From Sphagnum magellanicum (Eukaryota > Streptophyta > Sphagnopsida > Sphagnales > Sphagnaceae): a stretch of 64,000 nucleotides of DNA. Below, in pieces: positions 45,900 to 58,350 of the stretch. The stretch is taken from contig CM038926.1 of the NCBI GenBank assembly GCA_021904315.1, positions 4,264,390 to 4,328,389 of the forward strand, written 5' to 3'. Each line of letters starts with the position of its first letter. Position 1 is the first letter of the stretch. The translations under genes were made by a program, and so were the position numbers. The notes under the pieces were generated by a model, which had not been told where the DNA came from, ran no database searches, and saw only the letters and a program-made list of their open reading frames with translations.

Positions 45900-47760
45900 T
45901 CATATTGGGGATATTATTTAATAAAAGAAGTTCATAATGGAACATGTAGAAATATATCACATAAATGTAGGATTTTGTATTATGTATATTTTGAGCAAAT
46001 GGATACAATTACAATATGGGGGTAAACGTTATTATAATTTAGGAGCCTTTCATGTTAATCAACTTGGTTGTATGTTAAAGAATATGTCGTTAAAAGGTGC
46101 CAACTATGTCCAATATTTTCCTTAATTAATTTTAGAGAAATTGAACAATACCATGCAAGAGAGATGTGTCTAAAATAGTACTTTATTTGTAGACTCAAAA
46201 ATGGGATGGAAACATGATAAGAGGGTATAATCTTGTTCATTGGGAAAAACTTACATTACTAATAGAGGAGGCATTACAATTGCTCAAAGATCATTGTATG
46301 TATGGGTGGACATTACAAACATATTTATATACCCAAGATCATGTCCACAAAAAGGCGATTAGAATGAATTTGCTGGAATATTTAAATTATTACCAATAGG
46401 TATCTAGGAGTTAATTTTATAAAAATTACATGGAAAAACAATTGTTTGGTGATTACAAAATTATATTCTATACATTGGTAGTGCAAAATTATGTTAATAT
46501 AAAAAATGGTTGCCAATAATAGTTTGTGTTTTTATCTTAACAAAAGTGGACAAAATAATAATGACTAATCGTATTATAAGTATGAGAGATGAAAAAAAAT
46601 ATTTAAAACCAAATATTAATGCATTAATTAAATGGTTCATACCTTCTGATTTGTTACAATTACAATGTAAATGGATCAAGGATTTGGTAGCATATAATTG
46701 AGGAAATGAATCATATTGCTCTAAAAAATTATCCATCGAAGAAAAAAAAATACCATTGTTATTACCATAAATGGCTAAAAAAATGTTTGTAGAAGTATAT
46801 GAAGTTGTTTTATAGTTTTGTTATTTGCACATTTTAATAGTTATTTTTCCATGTAGATTTAAGATTTTTATGGAATGTATTGATTTAGGAAAAAAAAGGT
46901 ACCTTGTTTAAAAATGAATGTAGAAAAAGTAGAATACATAATTACGTACTCTAATTTCTTCAATTATTATGAACAAGGTATGTCAAAATCAAAATTAATA
47001 GTGTTTATGAAGGTTGGCATAAACGATGGTGAGTGATGTCTATGATCACTTAAGGAGAAGGAAAATTAAAAGCGATCATTATCGTAGACATGGCTTAGGA
47101 AAGATTATGTTAATTAAATACTTTTGGATGGTATATAACAAAATATTTTTATACACCTCAGAGAGTACCAGAAGAAGAAACATGGGTCAATTTTATGGAA
47201 TTCTTTTGGGAATTACCACATAATGTTCAAGCGTTAATCATAAAAAAATTACATGGGAATACGAAAACATGGTGTATTCAACATAAATCATTGATTATAC
47301 ATGCATTTGAATTAACAAAATATAGACAATGGCCTCCTAGTTTGTTTATTCATATTGTTGAAAATTGAAAATGTTTATACAACATATCATATTATTAAAC
47401 TATTAAATCGTAAGGAATTTGACAAAGTAAATATCAATGCATTAATTGAAAAATGGATGTCGTGTGATGCATTATGGGTATTTGGAAAAAGAAAGGGGAA
47501 AATATTCTTTAAGAACAAGGGGAAATAAAAAATATTCTCTAGAAGAATACGAAAAAAACTATATTAATACCTATTCTACTTATTCCATCTTTAACAGAAA
47601 ACCAATAACCAAAAATATGAGGGATAGAAAAGGTAGAAAGTACACATTCATGGGAACCCATGATGACCAAGAAGAAAAGTTGAGAGCAAATTAATATAGA
47701 GTGGAATTTAAAAAGAGAAGTGAGGGAAGATTTTAGGAATGTCGAATTTTGCATTAAACA
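45900..47760 (+). pseudogene. Coding-like region V with two diverged copies, unrecognised
   Basis: Decayed + strand coding-like sequence. A segment near 46205-46700 recurs near 47030-47485. Shared landmarks in order are LYT, LP, KLHG-T-W, a Y..W motif and NINALI-KW. The second copy is better kept (FFWELPHNVQALIIKKLHG, NVYTTYHIIKLLNRKEF). Frames are broken by stops, often TAG. The family was not recognised; an old mobile element, an integrated virus-like sequence or a host gene cannot be told apart from sequence alone. Confidence 0.45.
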
Positions 47761-48250
47761 TTTTGATACTTATAGTCGATGGAGAAAGTTAGGCATTTTG
47801 GGTAGTAAGACAAAATATTAGCTCCAAGAATCATTGCTTCAAGAAGCATCTGTACTTGGCTAAGTAGTATACCAGTGACACTGATGTGTAATTCACAACA
47901 TCAACTACACTTGAAGAACACGACGAAGCTTAAACATCAACATGATAGGAAGGAGAAGCTTAATCTTGGCTAGAAACTTTCATACTTGAACATAAGCCTA
48001 CCAAAATAGGAGCACAATCTTTACAACCAATACAAGGGTTTATCACTCTAACTAAATATCTATGAACAAACTTATTTGATATTAAAGTCGAAAAAGAATT
48101 AATTTCACATGAAGATAACAGTGCAACACTAGAAAGATTCAATACAATAAAAAATCCATTGTTTGAAGTAGTTGAACAACAACCATTACAATCGGAAAGA
48201 CCAACATTTGTTGTGCAACAAACCAATTTATTTTCTTAATTCACAACAAT
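47761..48250. other. Spacer
   Basis: AT-rich, with nothing recognisable. It contains short open stretches on both strands without homology. Confidence 0.4.
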
Positions 48251-49114
48251 TGTCATAAAGGTGCAGGACAAAAGTTAAACTCGGGAATTACATTTCATGT
48301 TCTGAGAGTGCAAGAATGTGTGAGGGAATGAATCCACACTCCCAAGTGGGTTCCCACTTTGGGAGTTAGAGTCCACGAATCTTCAAAGAGTGATTGTAGG
48401 CATCAAAACTCATTAAATTAAAGAGTTATTTATAACATTGCAAAACTCTTAGAAAGTAGATGTCTAAAATGGGCTCGCATCCCATTTGAGTACTTAAAAC
48501 ACAACTTATGACTAAAAAAAGAGTTAGGAGTCAAAGTGCCAATTTGACTCTCGACCATTAAAAGTTGAGAATCTCCTTGATTTACTTGTGTGCAAGTTGC
48601 GTGTCACATATCATTGGAAAGCTCTCAACAAGGGCTACAACTTTGCTTGAAACCTAACCTCAATCAAAGGTCTAAATAAAAAGTTGTGGGCCTCCAAAAT
48701 TGTAAGAGTCCCAATTTTGGAAATTTCAAAACTCCCAACTTGGGAGTCTCGGGACAAAATGACATTTGGGTGTAGGCCCCATGGCTAGGCACAGAAAATA
48801 CTATAAGGGGGAAGGTGGTGGCTTCCCCCAAGTTTGGGCCGTGGTGAGTCTTGTGAGTTTGTGTATGCATGTGGCTTGTTTGTGCACCAAAGGTGCTCGA
48901 ATTATACACTAACCAACTTGTTATTTAGTTTGTGTAAGTTGGTGTGAGTAATTGACCAGCTTGGCATTTGTTTTAGTCCCATCCCAGAGCTCCAGCATGC
49001 CCCTCTGCCCTCGACATGTTACGAATTAGATAATGTACCCCAATTCCTTCTCCTTTTGTTGTTTTCACCTTTGGACTCGCAATTGTGTCTATCAAGGAGT
49101 TTGGTAGTGCGTCA
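48251..49114 (+). mobile_element. R-family copy R3
   Basis: Same orientation as R1. The right end GGTAGTGCGTCA matches the family terminus. The left end extends past that of R1 and matches R4 in this extra part (AACTCGGGAAT.ACATTT), so two length forms exist. Diverged from R1. No clear target duplication. Confidence 0.7.
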
Positions 49115-49242
49115 CTCATTGCCTCTGATAGTATGAAGAAATAAACAAGAACAAAGAGGCAAAATAAAGGTTATGGTGGTTCCTTATATTGTTTCAACTA
49201 GTAACAAACTTGTGGTTGTGAATAAACGTGACCTTTAGGGTT

Positions 49243-49880
49243 TTAAACTTCAATATAGACATTAATAAGTGTTTCATTAAATGGATCATTTTGATCATTG
49301 TGTACTATTACATTATTGTCCTCAATAGACACATCATGATAATGATGAACATGTACATCTATTCCTATAATATTGCCATGTGTCAAATAATTATTAATCG
49401 ATTCAAACTTTGTAGGTTGAAGATCTTCATATTCAACAGGTAGTGGTTCAAGTTCCTTGGTTTGAACATGTTCACCAACAACCAAGTCACTAGGTTTAAT
49501 TAATACATGTTGTAGTGCTTTATCTTTAATGAACCTGTATGGCTTCAACTTGTTGATGTTGACAAGAATTGGGTTATGATCAAACTCATCAATAGTGCCT
49601 TTTATGACTACTTTTGACATCTTTTAGAAATCACTATTTTAGATTTTCTTTTAGTCAACAGGTTGTTGAAGAAAATATCAAAATTCAACATGTAAATCCA
49701 AATTTGTGATTACTATTTGTAAAGAAAAACAAAAAGTTTGGACACAATTAAAATCTTAAAAAACTCTTAAAGCTTATTACAAATCCAAACTTAAAATATT
49801 AAAACAAAACAATTACTAAAACCCAAAAAACATAATCATTTTTTTGCTTATAGTTTCATTCCACTATTTGGTCGCCAAAT
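49243..49880 (-). pseudogene. Ty3/gypsy deletion remnant G3 (integrase tail)
   Basis: A 125-codon open frame (49620-49243) reads MSKVVIKGTIDEFDHNPILV, then NINKLKPYRFIKD, matching the tail that follows the GPY/F motif in G1. About 250 bp upstream in element sense is TTAACATTTGGCGACCAAAT (near 49862-49882), which looks like an LTR end plus primer-binding site. Gag, protease and RT are missing between them, so this looks like an internally deleted element. The LTR end is inferred. Confidence 0.6.
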
Positions 49881-49882
49881 GT

Positions 49883-51543
49883 TAAGGGTGTTTTTTGCCC
49901 TATTTAATTTATTTGTCCTCTTCCAAATTTATGACTTTGGTTTATTGAATTTCATCAATAGGTTGTTCAAATTTGTACATCAAAAAACCAATAGAAGTTC
50001 TTTAGTTTCTTGGTTTTACATTAGGAAAAAATAAATTCAAGCATTGCATTTTCTTAACAAATGACTCAGAAATTCAAAACTTCTCCAATAGTTACATCAA
50101 AAAATAATGGAAAGGAATTTAGATCCTCTCTATGTCCAAGTCTTCCTAGTTATACCAATTCATAATGTTGTTGTAACTTAAATAGTCACTAGCTAGTACA
50201 ACTCAAAAATTAAAATAACAAGTTACTAGTCACAAGTTCAAATTTTCCTATTTTGTTAACCAACTAGTTACTACAACAATCTGATTACCACTTCTTGTAA
50301 CAAACCGGTTATCCTTTGAACATGTTAATTAGAAAATTGAGGTATCTTCAATCAAAATGTTTTATTAGTTATTGGTTAAATAAACCGATTACTATATATA
50401 AACTGAAAAATTAAGTTAACAATGAACAAATGTGGAATTGATAATAATTGATTCCTTTGCAAATAACTTTTTTGCACCCACAAGGGTTGCATCTTATGGC
50501 ATTGGCAAATGTCATCGGTGTGTTAGCCATGGCACACCATCATCAATGCAAATCAATTTAGCACAAATATCCATCATGATGTAAGATGATCGAGATTCTT
50601 TCTAGACCACCATTTTTTAGGAAGGTTTTATTCTTCATCAATGAAGTACATTTGTTGGGCTTGGGCATAAAACAGAAGGTTCTTCATCCTTCGCCATCAT
50701 GTATTGAAAATGACAAACTAAGAACCCTATTTCATCTCACCTATAAGTTGGATTCCCCCTAACATCATTTCCATTTTTAACCCATGCACACTGCATGAGA
50801 ATGATGGAAGCTAAAATTGGCCCATAATTTAATTTGAATATGTATCTTCAAAAACCAACATATTTTATCATTGCATCACCATCCCCCATGTGGGTTTATG
50901 GGTTTATGTTGGCCAAAAATTGATGCCACCTTGCAATCAAAAGAAACCTTTCATGCCATTGTCCCAAATGTGAATATTGTGATGTAAAGTTTGAATGTGA
51001 ATAGTCTAGCCATGTCCAACCTTGGTGTTTGACTAAGTTAAAACATGTCCATCAACTTGAGGCCAAGCAAATCCTACAAAATGCATATGTAGAAGTGGAA
51101 TATGGGAGTGGAGGGGAAGAAATGGCTGATGTTGTTGTTGTGGGTGACAATATAATAATGTTATGCTAAAGTTCTATAAATGAAATCTTTTGGATTATGC
51201 TCGTTGATATTCTTGTCCATTTGATCAAAGGACATTTCATAGATGTTTGGGGGCAACAATGGTTTGAAGGAAACTACATCATACGAGGGTTATGGTATAA
51301 GAGATCACGTTCAAATAGTAGGTCCTATTACCTACTGGAAGATTCACCACTTGCATTTGTGTATTCTCATCTGATTGTGGCATCCAAATTTTTTATGCCA
51401 CCTATAACACATTTTGTAAGAGGTTCATTAAGTGCATATGAACTATCAACAAAAGTGTTGGGCATAATTCACAAAGGTGTTGCCTATTGACAGTTGGTAG
51501 ATGAGAATGATGGTTATAGTTATAAATTGCAAGATTGAGGTAA
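49883..51543. other. Spacer with one open stretch
   Basis: At 51197-51490 (+) a 97-codon open frame includes FIDVWGQQWFEGNYIIRG and SYYLLEDSPLAFVYSH. It looks coding but was not recognised. The rest is AT-rich without recognisable features. Confidence 0.4.
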
Positions 51544-52415
51544 TGACGCACCCCCACACTCCTTGAAAGACTCAAATGTGAGTCTGAAAATGAAAACAAC
51601 GAAAGAAGGAGTTGGGGTATGTCCTTAGCTCGCAACACTTTGGGGGTAGAAAAGCATGTTGGAGCTCCGAGATGGGGACTAAAACGAATGACAAGCAGGT
51701 TGATTATTCACACAAACTTACACAAACCAAACAACAAGTTAGTTAGTGTGTGGTTGGAACACTTTTGGTGCACGGACGAGCCACAAGCATACACAGATTC
51801 ACAAAACTCACCACGGCCTAAACTTGGGGGAAACCATCACCTTCCCCCTTATAGTATTTTTTGTGATTAGCCACAAGGGCTGCATCCAAATGTCATTTTG
51901 CCCCAGGACTCCCAAGTTGGGAGTCCCGAAATTCCCAAAATTGGGACTCCCAGCTTTTTGGAGGGCCATATTTTCTTATGTAAACCTCCAATTGAGGTGA
52001 GATCTAAAGCAAAGTTGTAGCGCACGTCAAGAGCTTTTCAATGATATGGGTACATTGGCTACACATATATATTTCAGGGCAATTCTCGACTTTTAGTGGC
52101 CCTTCTTTTGGCCATAACTTGTTTTTAAAGTACTCAAATGGGTCATGTGAACCCATTTTTGACATCTATGTTTCAAGAGATTTCCAATGGTATAATTAAA
52201 TATTCAATCCAATGATTTTTAACCCTTGAAATACCTTTTTGAAGATTCGGGACTCCATAGGGACTCCAACTCCCAAAGTGGGAGTACATTTAGGAGTGTG
52301 TGGGTTCATTTTCTCACATTCCCAGGAGTGCAAATGTGATTCCCGAGTTGCATTTTCGGCTCGCACCTTGTCATGCCTTTGCCTTGGTCGCAAGCCCAAG
52401 GCTAGGGTCGTGATA
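51544..52415 (-). mobile_element. R-family copy R4
   Basis: Opposite orientation to R1 and R3. It starts TGACGCACCCCC and carries the family motifs (AACAAGTTAGTTAGT, CCCAAGTTGGGAGTCC). It extends past the R1 end like R3. The far end is approximate. Confidence 0.7.
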
Positions 52416-53100
52416 AGTATTGTCTATAAACCAAACCTTTGATAAGCAAACCATTTTACATGTATGTCAAAATATAATCCTAATGAGTTTTTTTCCAAGT
52501 GTTGCCACTATTTTAAATTGCCCTTCTATGAATTCTTTAAAATTCATGTACAACTAGGTCATATTCTGTTACTTTGTGTTTTTGTTAACCGATCCATAGG
52601 TAGAATTGATGTTCTATCCATCCAAATCAAGGTTTCTGTTGACATTGTGAGGTTAATAATAATTATAAGATATAAGCTAGAAGTACATGTTTGTGGAAAA
52701 CAAAGAGCACAAGTAGCCAATGCTTGTTGTTTTAATATCTTTGCATTTGTCATTGTACCAAGTGCAAGTGGTGTTCCAATGTGCTAAAATGTTTGTCGAG
52801 AATTGCTAAAATGGGAAAAGAATACATGTGGTGGAAACTAGGTTTACAATGAAGGTCAAGAAAGGTGGCATTGAAGGTGGAAGTTTGGAATGACTCATAT
52901 TTAAAGACTATTTAAATGAAAGAAAAATTGAGGCCTTTGGAAGTTTTTTTCACCATGCACCCTTTGTTTGTTAACTATGTTGTTTTTGCAAATTTGGTAG
53001 ATCAAATTGGCTATCCCTATAATATCTTGTACCTTAACAACCTTGCAACAAAATATTAAAGCTTGATGCATTGATGCATTTTGATGGACTGGTGATTCTT
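52416..53100. other. Spacer
   Basis: No recognisable gene. Open stretches on both strands (52464-52787 on +, 52753-52559 on -) overlap each other and have no clear homology. Confidence 0.4.
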
Positions 53101-53234
53101 GATGCATTTATCTCATCAACCAACAGACCATGATGTTGGGATATCAGATATTATATTATGGGGTTTGTAGTCCTATTAGGGTTTACTAGATAGGAGTTTT
53201 GTTATGGTTTATTAGACAAGACTCATGTTATATT
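53101..53234 (+). repeat. Tandem duplication unit 1, part left of A5
   Basis: Starts GATGCATTTATCTCATCAAC and is similar to 59117 onward. It is interrupted by A5 after ATATT and resumes at 58674. Confidence 0.7.
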
Positions 53235-53552
53235 TATTGAAGTATTGAAGAACAATAGGATCAGAGGAGAGATTGCGCAATTACAAGCACATAAGACACA
53301 CAAGTATGTGAACAATGCTTGGAGTGAGATGTCTAACTCCCCTCCAGCCTTGCTCTTTATTCCCTTCCATGTACCACTACATTGACAAACCATATGGGAT
53401 AAATCCCTCCTTATTCTAACATGTTCGTGGTACTTACATATTTCAAATCTACCTATGTCTTTGATTACTTGCAACACTTAACTACCACATTGTTTCTAAT
53501 ATCTACCACACCATTTCTAATGTTTCTAACATCTACATCATAATCTTCAACA
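53235..53552 (-). repeat. A5 3' LTR
   Basis: 318 bp, with the polypurine tract complement (CTCCCACTTTGC) immediately to the right. It encodes the last 29 codons of gag-pol. Confidence 0.97.
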
Positions 53553-56500
53553 CTCCCACTTTGCAAGTAATCTAAGACTCTCAATCCCATGCTTCTTGTA
53601 AGGTTTTGATGCCGTTCCTTTGCCAATGCCTTTGTCAACACATCCGCCACCATATCTTGAGTTGGGCAATACTTCAGGCCTATTTCTCCACTCTCCAACT
53701 TCTCTCGAATGAAGTGGTGTTGTATGTCAATGTGCTTTGTGCGAGAGTGGTGTGTAGGGTTCTTTGCAAGTGCAATGCATCCTTGATTGTCACACATGAT
53801 GATTGTTGCTCCATCTTGCACAAGTCCCACATCCGCCATCAACTTCCTCAACCATATGGCCTCCTTGGTGCATTGACTAGTGGCCATGTATTCGGCCTCC
53901 GTGGTAGACAAGGCAATTGTAGGTTGCCTCTTGCAATTCCATGAGATGGCTCCCACTCCAACAAAGAACACGTACCCGGTGGTGGAACGCCGCTCATTTG
54001 CATCTCCACCCCAATCGGCATCACAATATCCCCTCAAACTAACCTCCTTGCCTCCAAGGCACAATTTCAAGTCCATAGTGCCCTTCAAGTATCGCATGAT
54101 GCGTTTCACCGCCATCCAATGGGAAGGACCAGCCCTTGACATGAATTGACTCACCATGCTCACCGGGAATGCAAGATCAGGCCGTGTGCCCACCATGGCA
54201 TACATCAATGATCCCACCGCCGCCTTGTATGGAATGCCTTGCATCTCCTCTTGAATGCCTTGAAACTCCTCCTCCGTGAGCTTCAAGAGCTTGGAATTCA
54301 CATCAAGCGGAGTTCCAATGGGCTTGCATTCCTCCATGTTGAAGCGCTTGAGCACCTCCTCAATGTACTTGCTTTGGCTCATGGTTATGGTGTGGTTGGC
54401 ACGGTCTCTCTCAAACTCCACACCAAGGCAATAGTGCAACTCTCCAAGATCACTCATCTCAAATTCATTTTCAAGCCTTGACTTCAACCACTTCAAAATG
54501 TTCCCATTGCTTGCTAAGATGATCAAATCATCCACATAGATTATCACTATCAACAAGTACTCACCCGTTCGCTTGATGTACAACGAATGGTCCGCTTGGC
54601 TCCTAGAAAAGCCTTCGTGGGTGAAGAACATGTCAATGCGTTGGTACCATGCTCTTGGTGATTGCTTGAGCCCGTACAAGGACTTCTTCAACTTACACAC
54701 CAGGTCCTCCTTGCCATCTTGCACGAATCCTTGGGGTTGGTCCATGTAGATGTCCTCCTCCAATTCTCCATTCAAGAATGCGGTCTTCACGTCCATTTGG
54801 TGGATCTCCAAGTCCATGGCGGCTCCAATTGCAAGAATGCATCTAATGGTTGTGAACTTGGCCACCGGGGCAAATGTCTCCTTGAAGTCCACACCTTCAA
54901 CTTGAGAATACCCCTTGGCCACCAACCTTGCCTTGTGCCTCACGATATGGCCTGATGCATCCCTTTTGGTGCGAAACACCCACTTGCATCCCACACTTTT
55001 GCGATCCTTTGGAAGAGGGACCAACTCCCATGTGCCATTGGCCATGAGTGAGCCATACTCCTCTTGCATGGCCGCCTCCCACTTGCTTGCATCCTCCGAA
55101 CGCATTGCATCACACAAATTCAATGGATCATCAAGACAAGCAACATTGGCACGTTCCACATCTTGTTGGGGTAGGATGTGGTTCTTCCACCATTCTCCCA
55201 GCGGTCGTCGCTCCCTCAAGGGGTACCTACGCTCCTCCGAGGGCTGCCCATCTTCTTCATCACTTGTGCTTGCATCCTTAGATGGTGTTGGGGTTGGCGG
55301 TGCCTCTTGATTGCTTGGATACTCTTTGGCATCACTTGCGCCCTCATCATCATCCACATAGGGCGATTTGGAAGATGTGTCCACAATCACCACATTAGGG
55401 GTCTCATTTCTCCCACTTGGACGCATTTCCAAATCATTGCCCACATTAGTGCTATCCTCCATGAACTCAACATCCCTACACTTGATGATTTTCTTGGATT
55501 GCACACACATGAGCCTATATGCCTTGGTGCCTTCACAATACCCAAGAAACAAGCATTTTGTGCCCTTTGCATCAAGCTTACCCCTCTTCTCGTCCGACAC
55601 CATGGCATATGCAATGCATCCAAACACACGCATGTGTGAAATGCAAGGCTTTTTCCCACTCCATGCTTCCTCGGGTGTGATGGATGGCAATGCTCTCGAT
55701 GGACATCGATTCCTTGTGTAGGCCGCATTCACCACCGCTTCCGCCCAAAGTGACTTATTGAGGTTTTGAGCATGAAGCATGCTCCTGGCCATCTCCACAA
55801 GGGTGCGGTTTGCACGCTCCGCCACTCCATTTTGTTGAGGCCTATATGGTGTGGAGGTTTGCTTCTCGATGCCGTGTGTCTTCAAGAAGCTCTGGAATCC
55901 CTTGGAAATGTACTCCCCTCCATTGTCCGACCGAAACACCTTGATCTTGTGTTCTGATTGTGTCTCCACAAGTGCCTTGAATTCCTTGAACTTCTCGAAG
56001 CACTCCCCTTTGGACTTCAACAAGTACACCCATACCTTCCTTGAAAAGTCATCAATGTACGTCACAAAGTACTTTGCACCACCCAAGGATGTGGTCCTCA
56101 TGGGGCCACATACATCCGAATGCACAATCTCCAAGGGCTTGGTGGCACGCATCCCTCCATCGCTTGGAAATGGTTTGCGATGTTGTTTTCCCTCAATGCA
56201 CCCTTCACAAAGAAATGAAGATGTAGGGCAGGGCATGTTTCCAAGGTTCATACCACTCACCATGTTTTGGAGCGCATGCACACCTTTGATGTTCAAATGA
56301 CCCAGGCGACGATGCCAAAGCTCCAATGCACCATCAATTGTTGAAGTTTGGGCCACGTTGGCCACATTCATCTCACACACCTTGTTGAAGGTCACTTGAT
56401 ACAAGTTGCCTTCACGTAGTGCTATTGTAATCACCTCTCCATCAAACGCCCTCACAATGCATTCATTCATGTTGAATTGCACTTTGCACCCACTTGACAA

Positions 56501-57559
56501 GATTTTGCTCACGGAAAGCAAGTTGGCATGCAATTTTGGCACATGGAGCACGTCCTTGATCCTAATCCTCTTGGTTCGCCCTTTCACCATCACTTCCACA
56601 AGGATGGACCCCATTCCAATTGCCTCAACAATGCTATCATCACCCATATGCACATTGCGTTTTGGAATTACCTCATACGTGTCAAATGCGGCTCTATGAG
56701 GGGTCATATGCTTGGTGGCTCCCGAGTCCATGATCCACTTGCATATGGCCGTGCAATTGTCTCCATCCTTTGTTGCAAAGGCATAGTCATCATTGTCCTT
56801 GGCTTTGTTGGCACTCTCCTTCTCTTTGTTGTTGTTCTTGGCCTTGAAGCAAAATCGTGCAATGTGGCCTGGTTTGCCACAGTAGTAACATGTCTTGGTG
56901 TCTTTGCGTGTGGATGTGGTCCCTCCTCTTCCTTGCATCACCATCGCCGCATCCTCACCTTGCGGCTCCTTCTCCTTCCGCTTGGACACTTCATGCATCA
57001 ATCGTGCGGTCACAAATTCCATGGTGAGGTTTTGCATGGGCAAGGTCTCCAAGGCGGTGATTAGGTATTCGTAGGAGGGTGGCAAGCTCTCAAGCAAGGT
57101 CATCACAACATCTTCATCCCTCACGGGCACCTCCAAGCAAGCAAGTTGATCCGCAAGTGCCTTGACCTTGTTGATGTGCTCTAGAAGGTCCTCTCCTTCT
57201 TGCATCTTGCACGTGAAGAACTTGCGGCGAATGAAGAGGATGTTAGACAAGCTCCGCGTCTCATGGATGTTGCAAAGTGTGTTCCATGCCTCCGCTGGTC
57301 CCTTGCACCTCTTGATGTGGTGAAGTTGACTATCCACCAAGTTGATGCCAATGATGGACATGGCCTTCTTTGCGCGTCGTTGGTACTCCTTGATGACTTT
57401 GGGGTCCGCATTGGATGGTGGAGCCTCCTCAGACCCGTCAACAATCTCCCAAAGGTCCATGGAGGCCAACACCATCTCCATCTTGAACTTCCAAAGGTTG
57501 AAGTTCTCCCCATTGAACTTGTCAATGACTCTAGTGCTCTCTCCCTCAAAGGATGCCAT
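53465..57559 (-). CDS. A5 gag-pol polyprotein (1364 aa), intact
   Basis: Uninterrupted copia polyprotein with the same domain order and the same catalytic residues as A4: zinc knuckle, DSG protease, DD35E integrase, YVDD reverse transcriptase and RNase H. It differs from A3 and A4 by scattered substitutions, for example MVSDEKRG for MVPDEKRG and VDDDEGAS for VDNDEGAS. It shares DFKETF with A4 where A3 has DFNETF. It ends inside the 3' LTR like the other family members. Confidence 0.97.
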   Translation of the reverse strand: MASFEGESTRVIDKFNGENFNLWKFKMEMVLASMDLWEIVDGSEEAPPSNADPKVIKEYQRRAKKAMSIIGINLVDSQLHHIKRCKGPAEAWNTLCNIHETRSLSNILFIRRKFFTCKMQEGEDLLEHINKVKALADQLACLEVPVRDEDVVMTLLESLPPSYEYLITALETLPMQNLTMEFVTARLMHEVSKRKEKEPQGEDAAMVMQGRGGTTSTRKDTKTCYYCGKPGHIARFCFKAKNNNKEKESANKAKDNDDYAFATKDGDNCTAICKWIMDSGATKHMTPHRAAFDTYEVIPKRNVHMGDDSIVEAIGMGSILVEVMVKGRTKRIRIKDVLHVPKLHANLLSVSKILSSGCKVQFNMNECIVRAFDGEVITIALREGNLYQVTFNKVCEMNVANVAQTSTIDGALELWHRRLGHLNIKGVHALQNMVSGMNLGNMPCPTSSFLCEGCIEGKQHRKPFPSDGGMRATKPLEIVHSDVCGPMRTTSLGGAKYFVTYIDDFSRKVWVYLLKSKGECFEKFKEFKALVETQSEHKIKVFRSDNGGEYISKGFQSFLKTHGIEKQTSTPYRPQQNGVAERANRTLVEMARSMLHAQNLNKSLWAEAVVNAAYTRNRCPSRALPSITPEEAWSGKKPCISHMRVFGCIAYAMVSDEKRGKLDAKGTKCLFLGYCEGTKAYRLMCVQSKKIIKCRDVEFMEDSTNVGNDLEMRPSGRNETPNVVIVDTSSKSPYVDDDEGASDAKEYPSNQEAPPTPTPSKDASTSDEEDGQPSEERRYPLRERRPLGEWWKNHILPQQDVERANVACLDDPLNLCDAMRSEDASKWEAAMQEEYGSLMANGTWELVPLPKDRKSVGCKWVFRTKRDASGHIVRHKARLVAKGYSQVEGVDFKETFAPVAKFTTIRCILAIGAAMDLEIHQMDVKTAFLNGELEEDIYMDQPQGFVQDGKEDLVCKLKKSLYGLKQSPRAWYQRIDMFFTHEGFSRSQADHSLYIKRTGEYLLIVIIYVDDLIILASNGNILKWLKSRLENEFEMSDLGELHYCLGVEFERDRANHTITMSQSKYIEEVLKRFNMEECKPIGTPLDVNSKLLKLTEEEFQGIQEEMQGIPYKAAVGSLMYAMVGTRPDLAFPVSMVSQFMSRAGPSHWMAVKRIMRYLKGTMDLKLCLGGKEVSLRGYCDADWGGDANERRSTTGYVFFVGVGAISWNCKRQPTIALSTTEAEYMATSQCTKEAIWLRKLMADVGLVQDGATIIMCDNQGCIALAKNPTHHSRTKHIDIQHHFIREKLESGEIGLKYCPTQDMVADVLTKALAKERHQNLTRSMGLRVLDYLQSGSVEDYDVDVRNIRNGVVDIRNNVVVKCCK

Positions 57560-57794
57560 GTTGCACTCAAATCCGACCTCTCTACCCGCTTATGCGCTCA
57601 AACAAATGCTAATTAGTGCCTAATGTGCACTCTTAGATGCAATTTCCTCAATGCACTATCAAATGTGCTTCAATCACTCAAATGCACACGAATGCACCTC
57701 ACAAACACACTCTGGCCCCTAGAAGATTGAATTGTGCACCAATGCACCTCTAATCACAAAATTCAGGCCTTAATGGCTCCCACTTGCATCAATG

Positions 57795-58019
57795 CTTCCT
57801 CACACACTCGAAATACACTCAACCAACTCAAATCAAGTGCTTCCTCACACATTCGAAATGCACTCAACCAACTCAAATCAAGTGCTTCCTCACACACTGG
57901 AAATGCACTCAACCAACTCAAACCAAGTGCTTCCTCACACACTCGAAATGCACTCAACCAACTCAAATCAAGTGCTTCCTCACACACTCGAAATGCACTC
58001 AGCCAACTCAAATCAAGTG
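57795..58019 (-). repeat. A5 leader 45-bp tandem repeat, 5 units
   Basis: Five units with the same order of variants as A4. The matching sense-strand small open frame is 57763-58053. Confidence 0.95.
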
Positions 58020-58336
58020 CTCTACAAATCAAATGTGCACAAGTACACCTCAATGATTCAAATCAAGACTTACAATGTTGGAATGTGCACACATGCACAT
58101 CTAATGCTTCAAAACACCTCCAAAGAACACCAATCAAGAACTTGTGCACCTCCAAGCTCCAAATGGCTTGCAAAACCTCAAAGCTCCTCCAAAGCTCTTC
58201 AAAAGTCCTCCAAGGCTCCAAAAGCGCCTCCAAAACCCTCCAAAAGAGCAAACTTGCACCTCCAATACACACAAATCCTCAAGATCTCTCTCAATGCATA
58301 CAAGCAATCAGACCTCTAATCATGCAACTTGCATGT

Positions 58337-58350
58337 GTGGGCCCATAACC
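58337..58350 (-). other. A5 primer-binding site
   Basis: Same 14-base internal initiator tRNA-Met complement as in the other family A copies, abutting the 5' LTR. Confidence 0.85.

Noticed and set aside
49108..49140. CCTCTGATAGTATG near R3 as a reverse-complement tRNA-Met 3'-end primer site
   Set aside because: It lies on the wrong side of the putative LTR for either orientation and matches only loosely.
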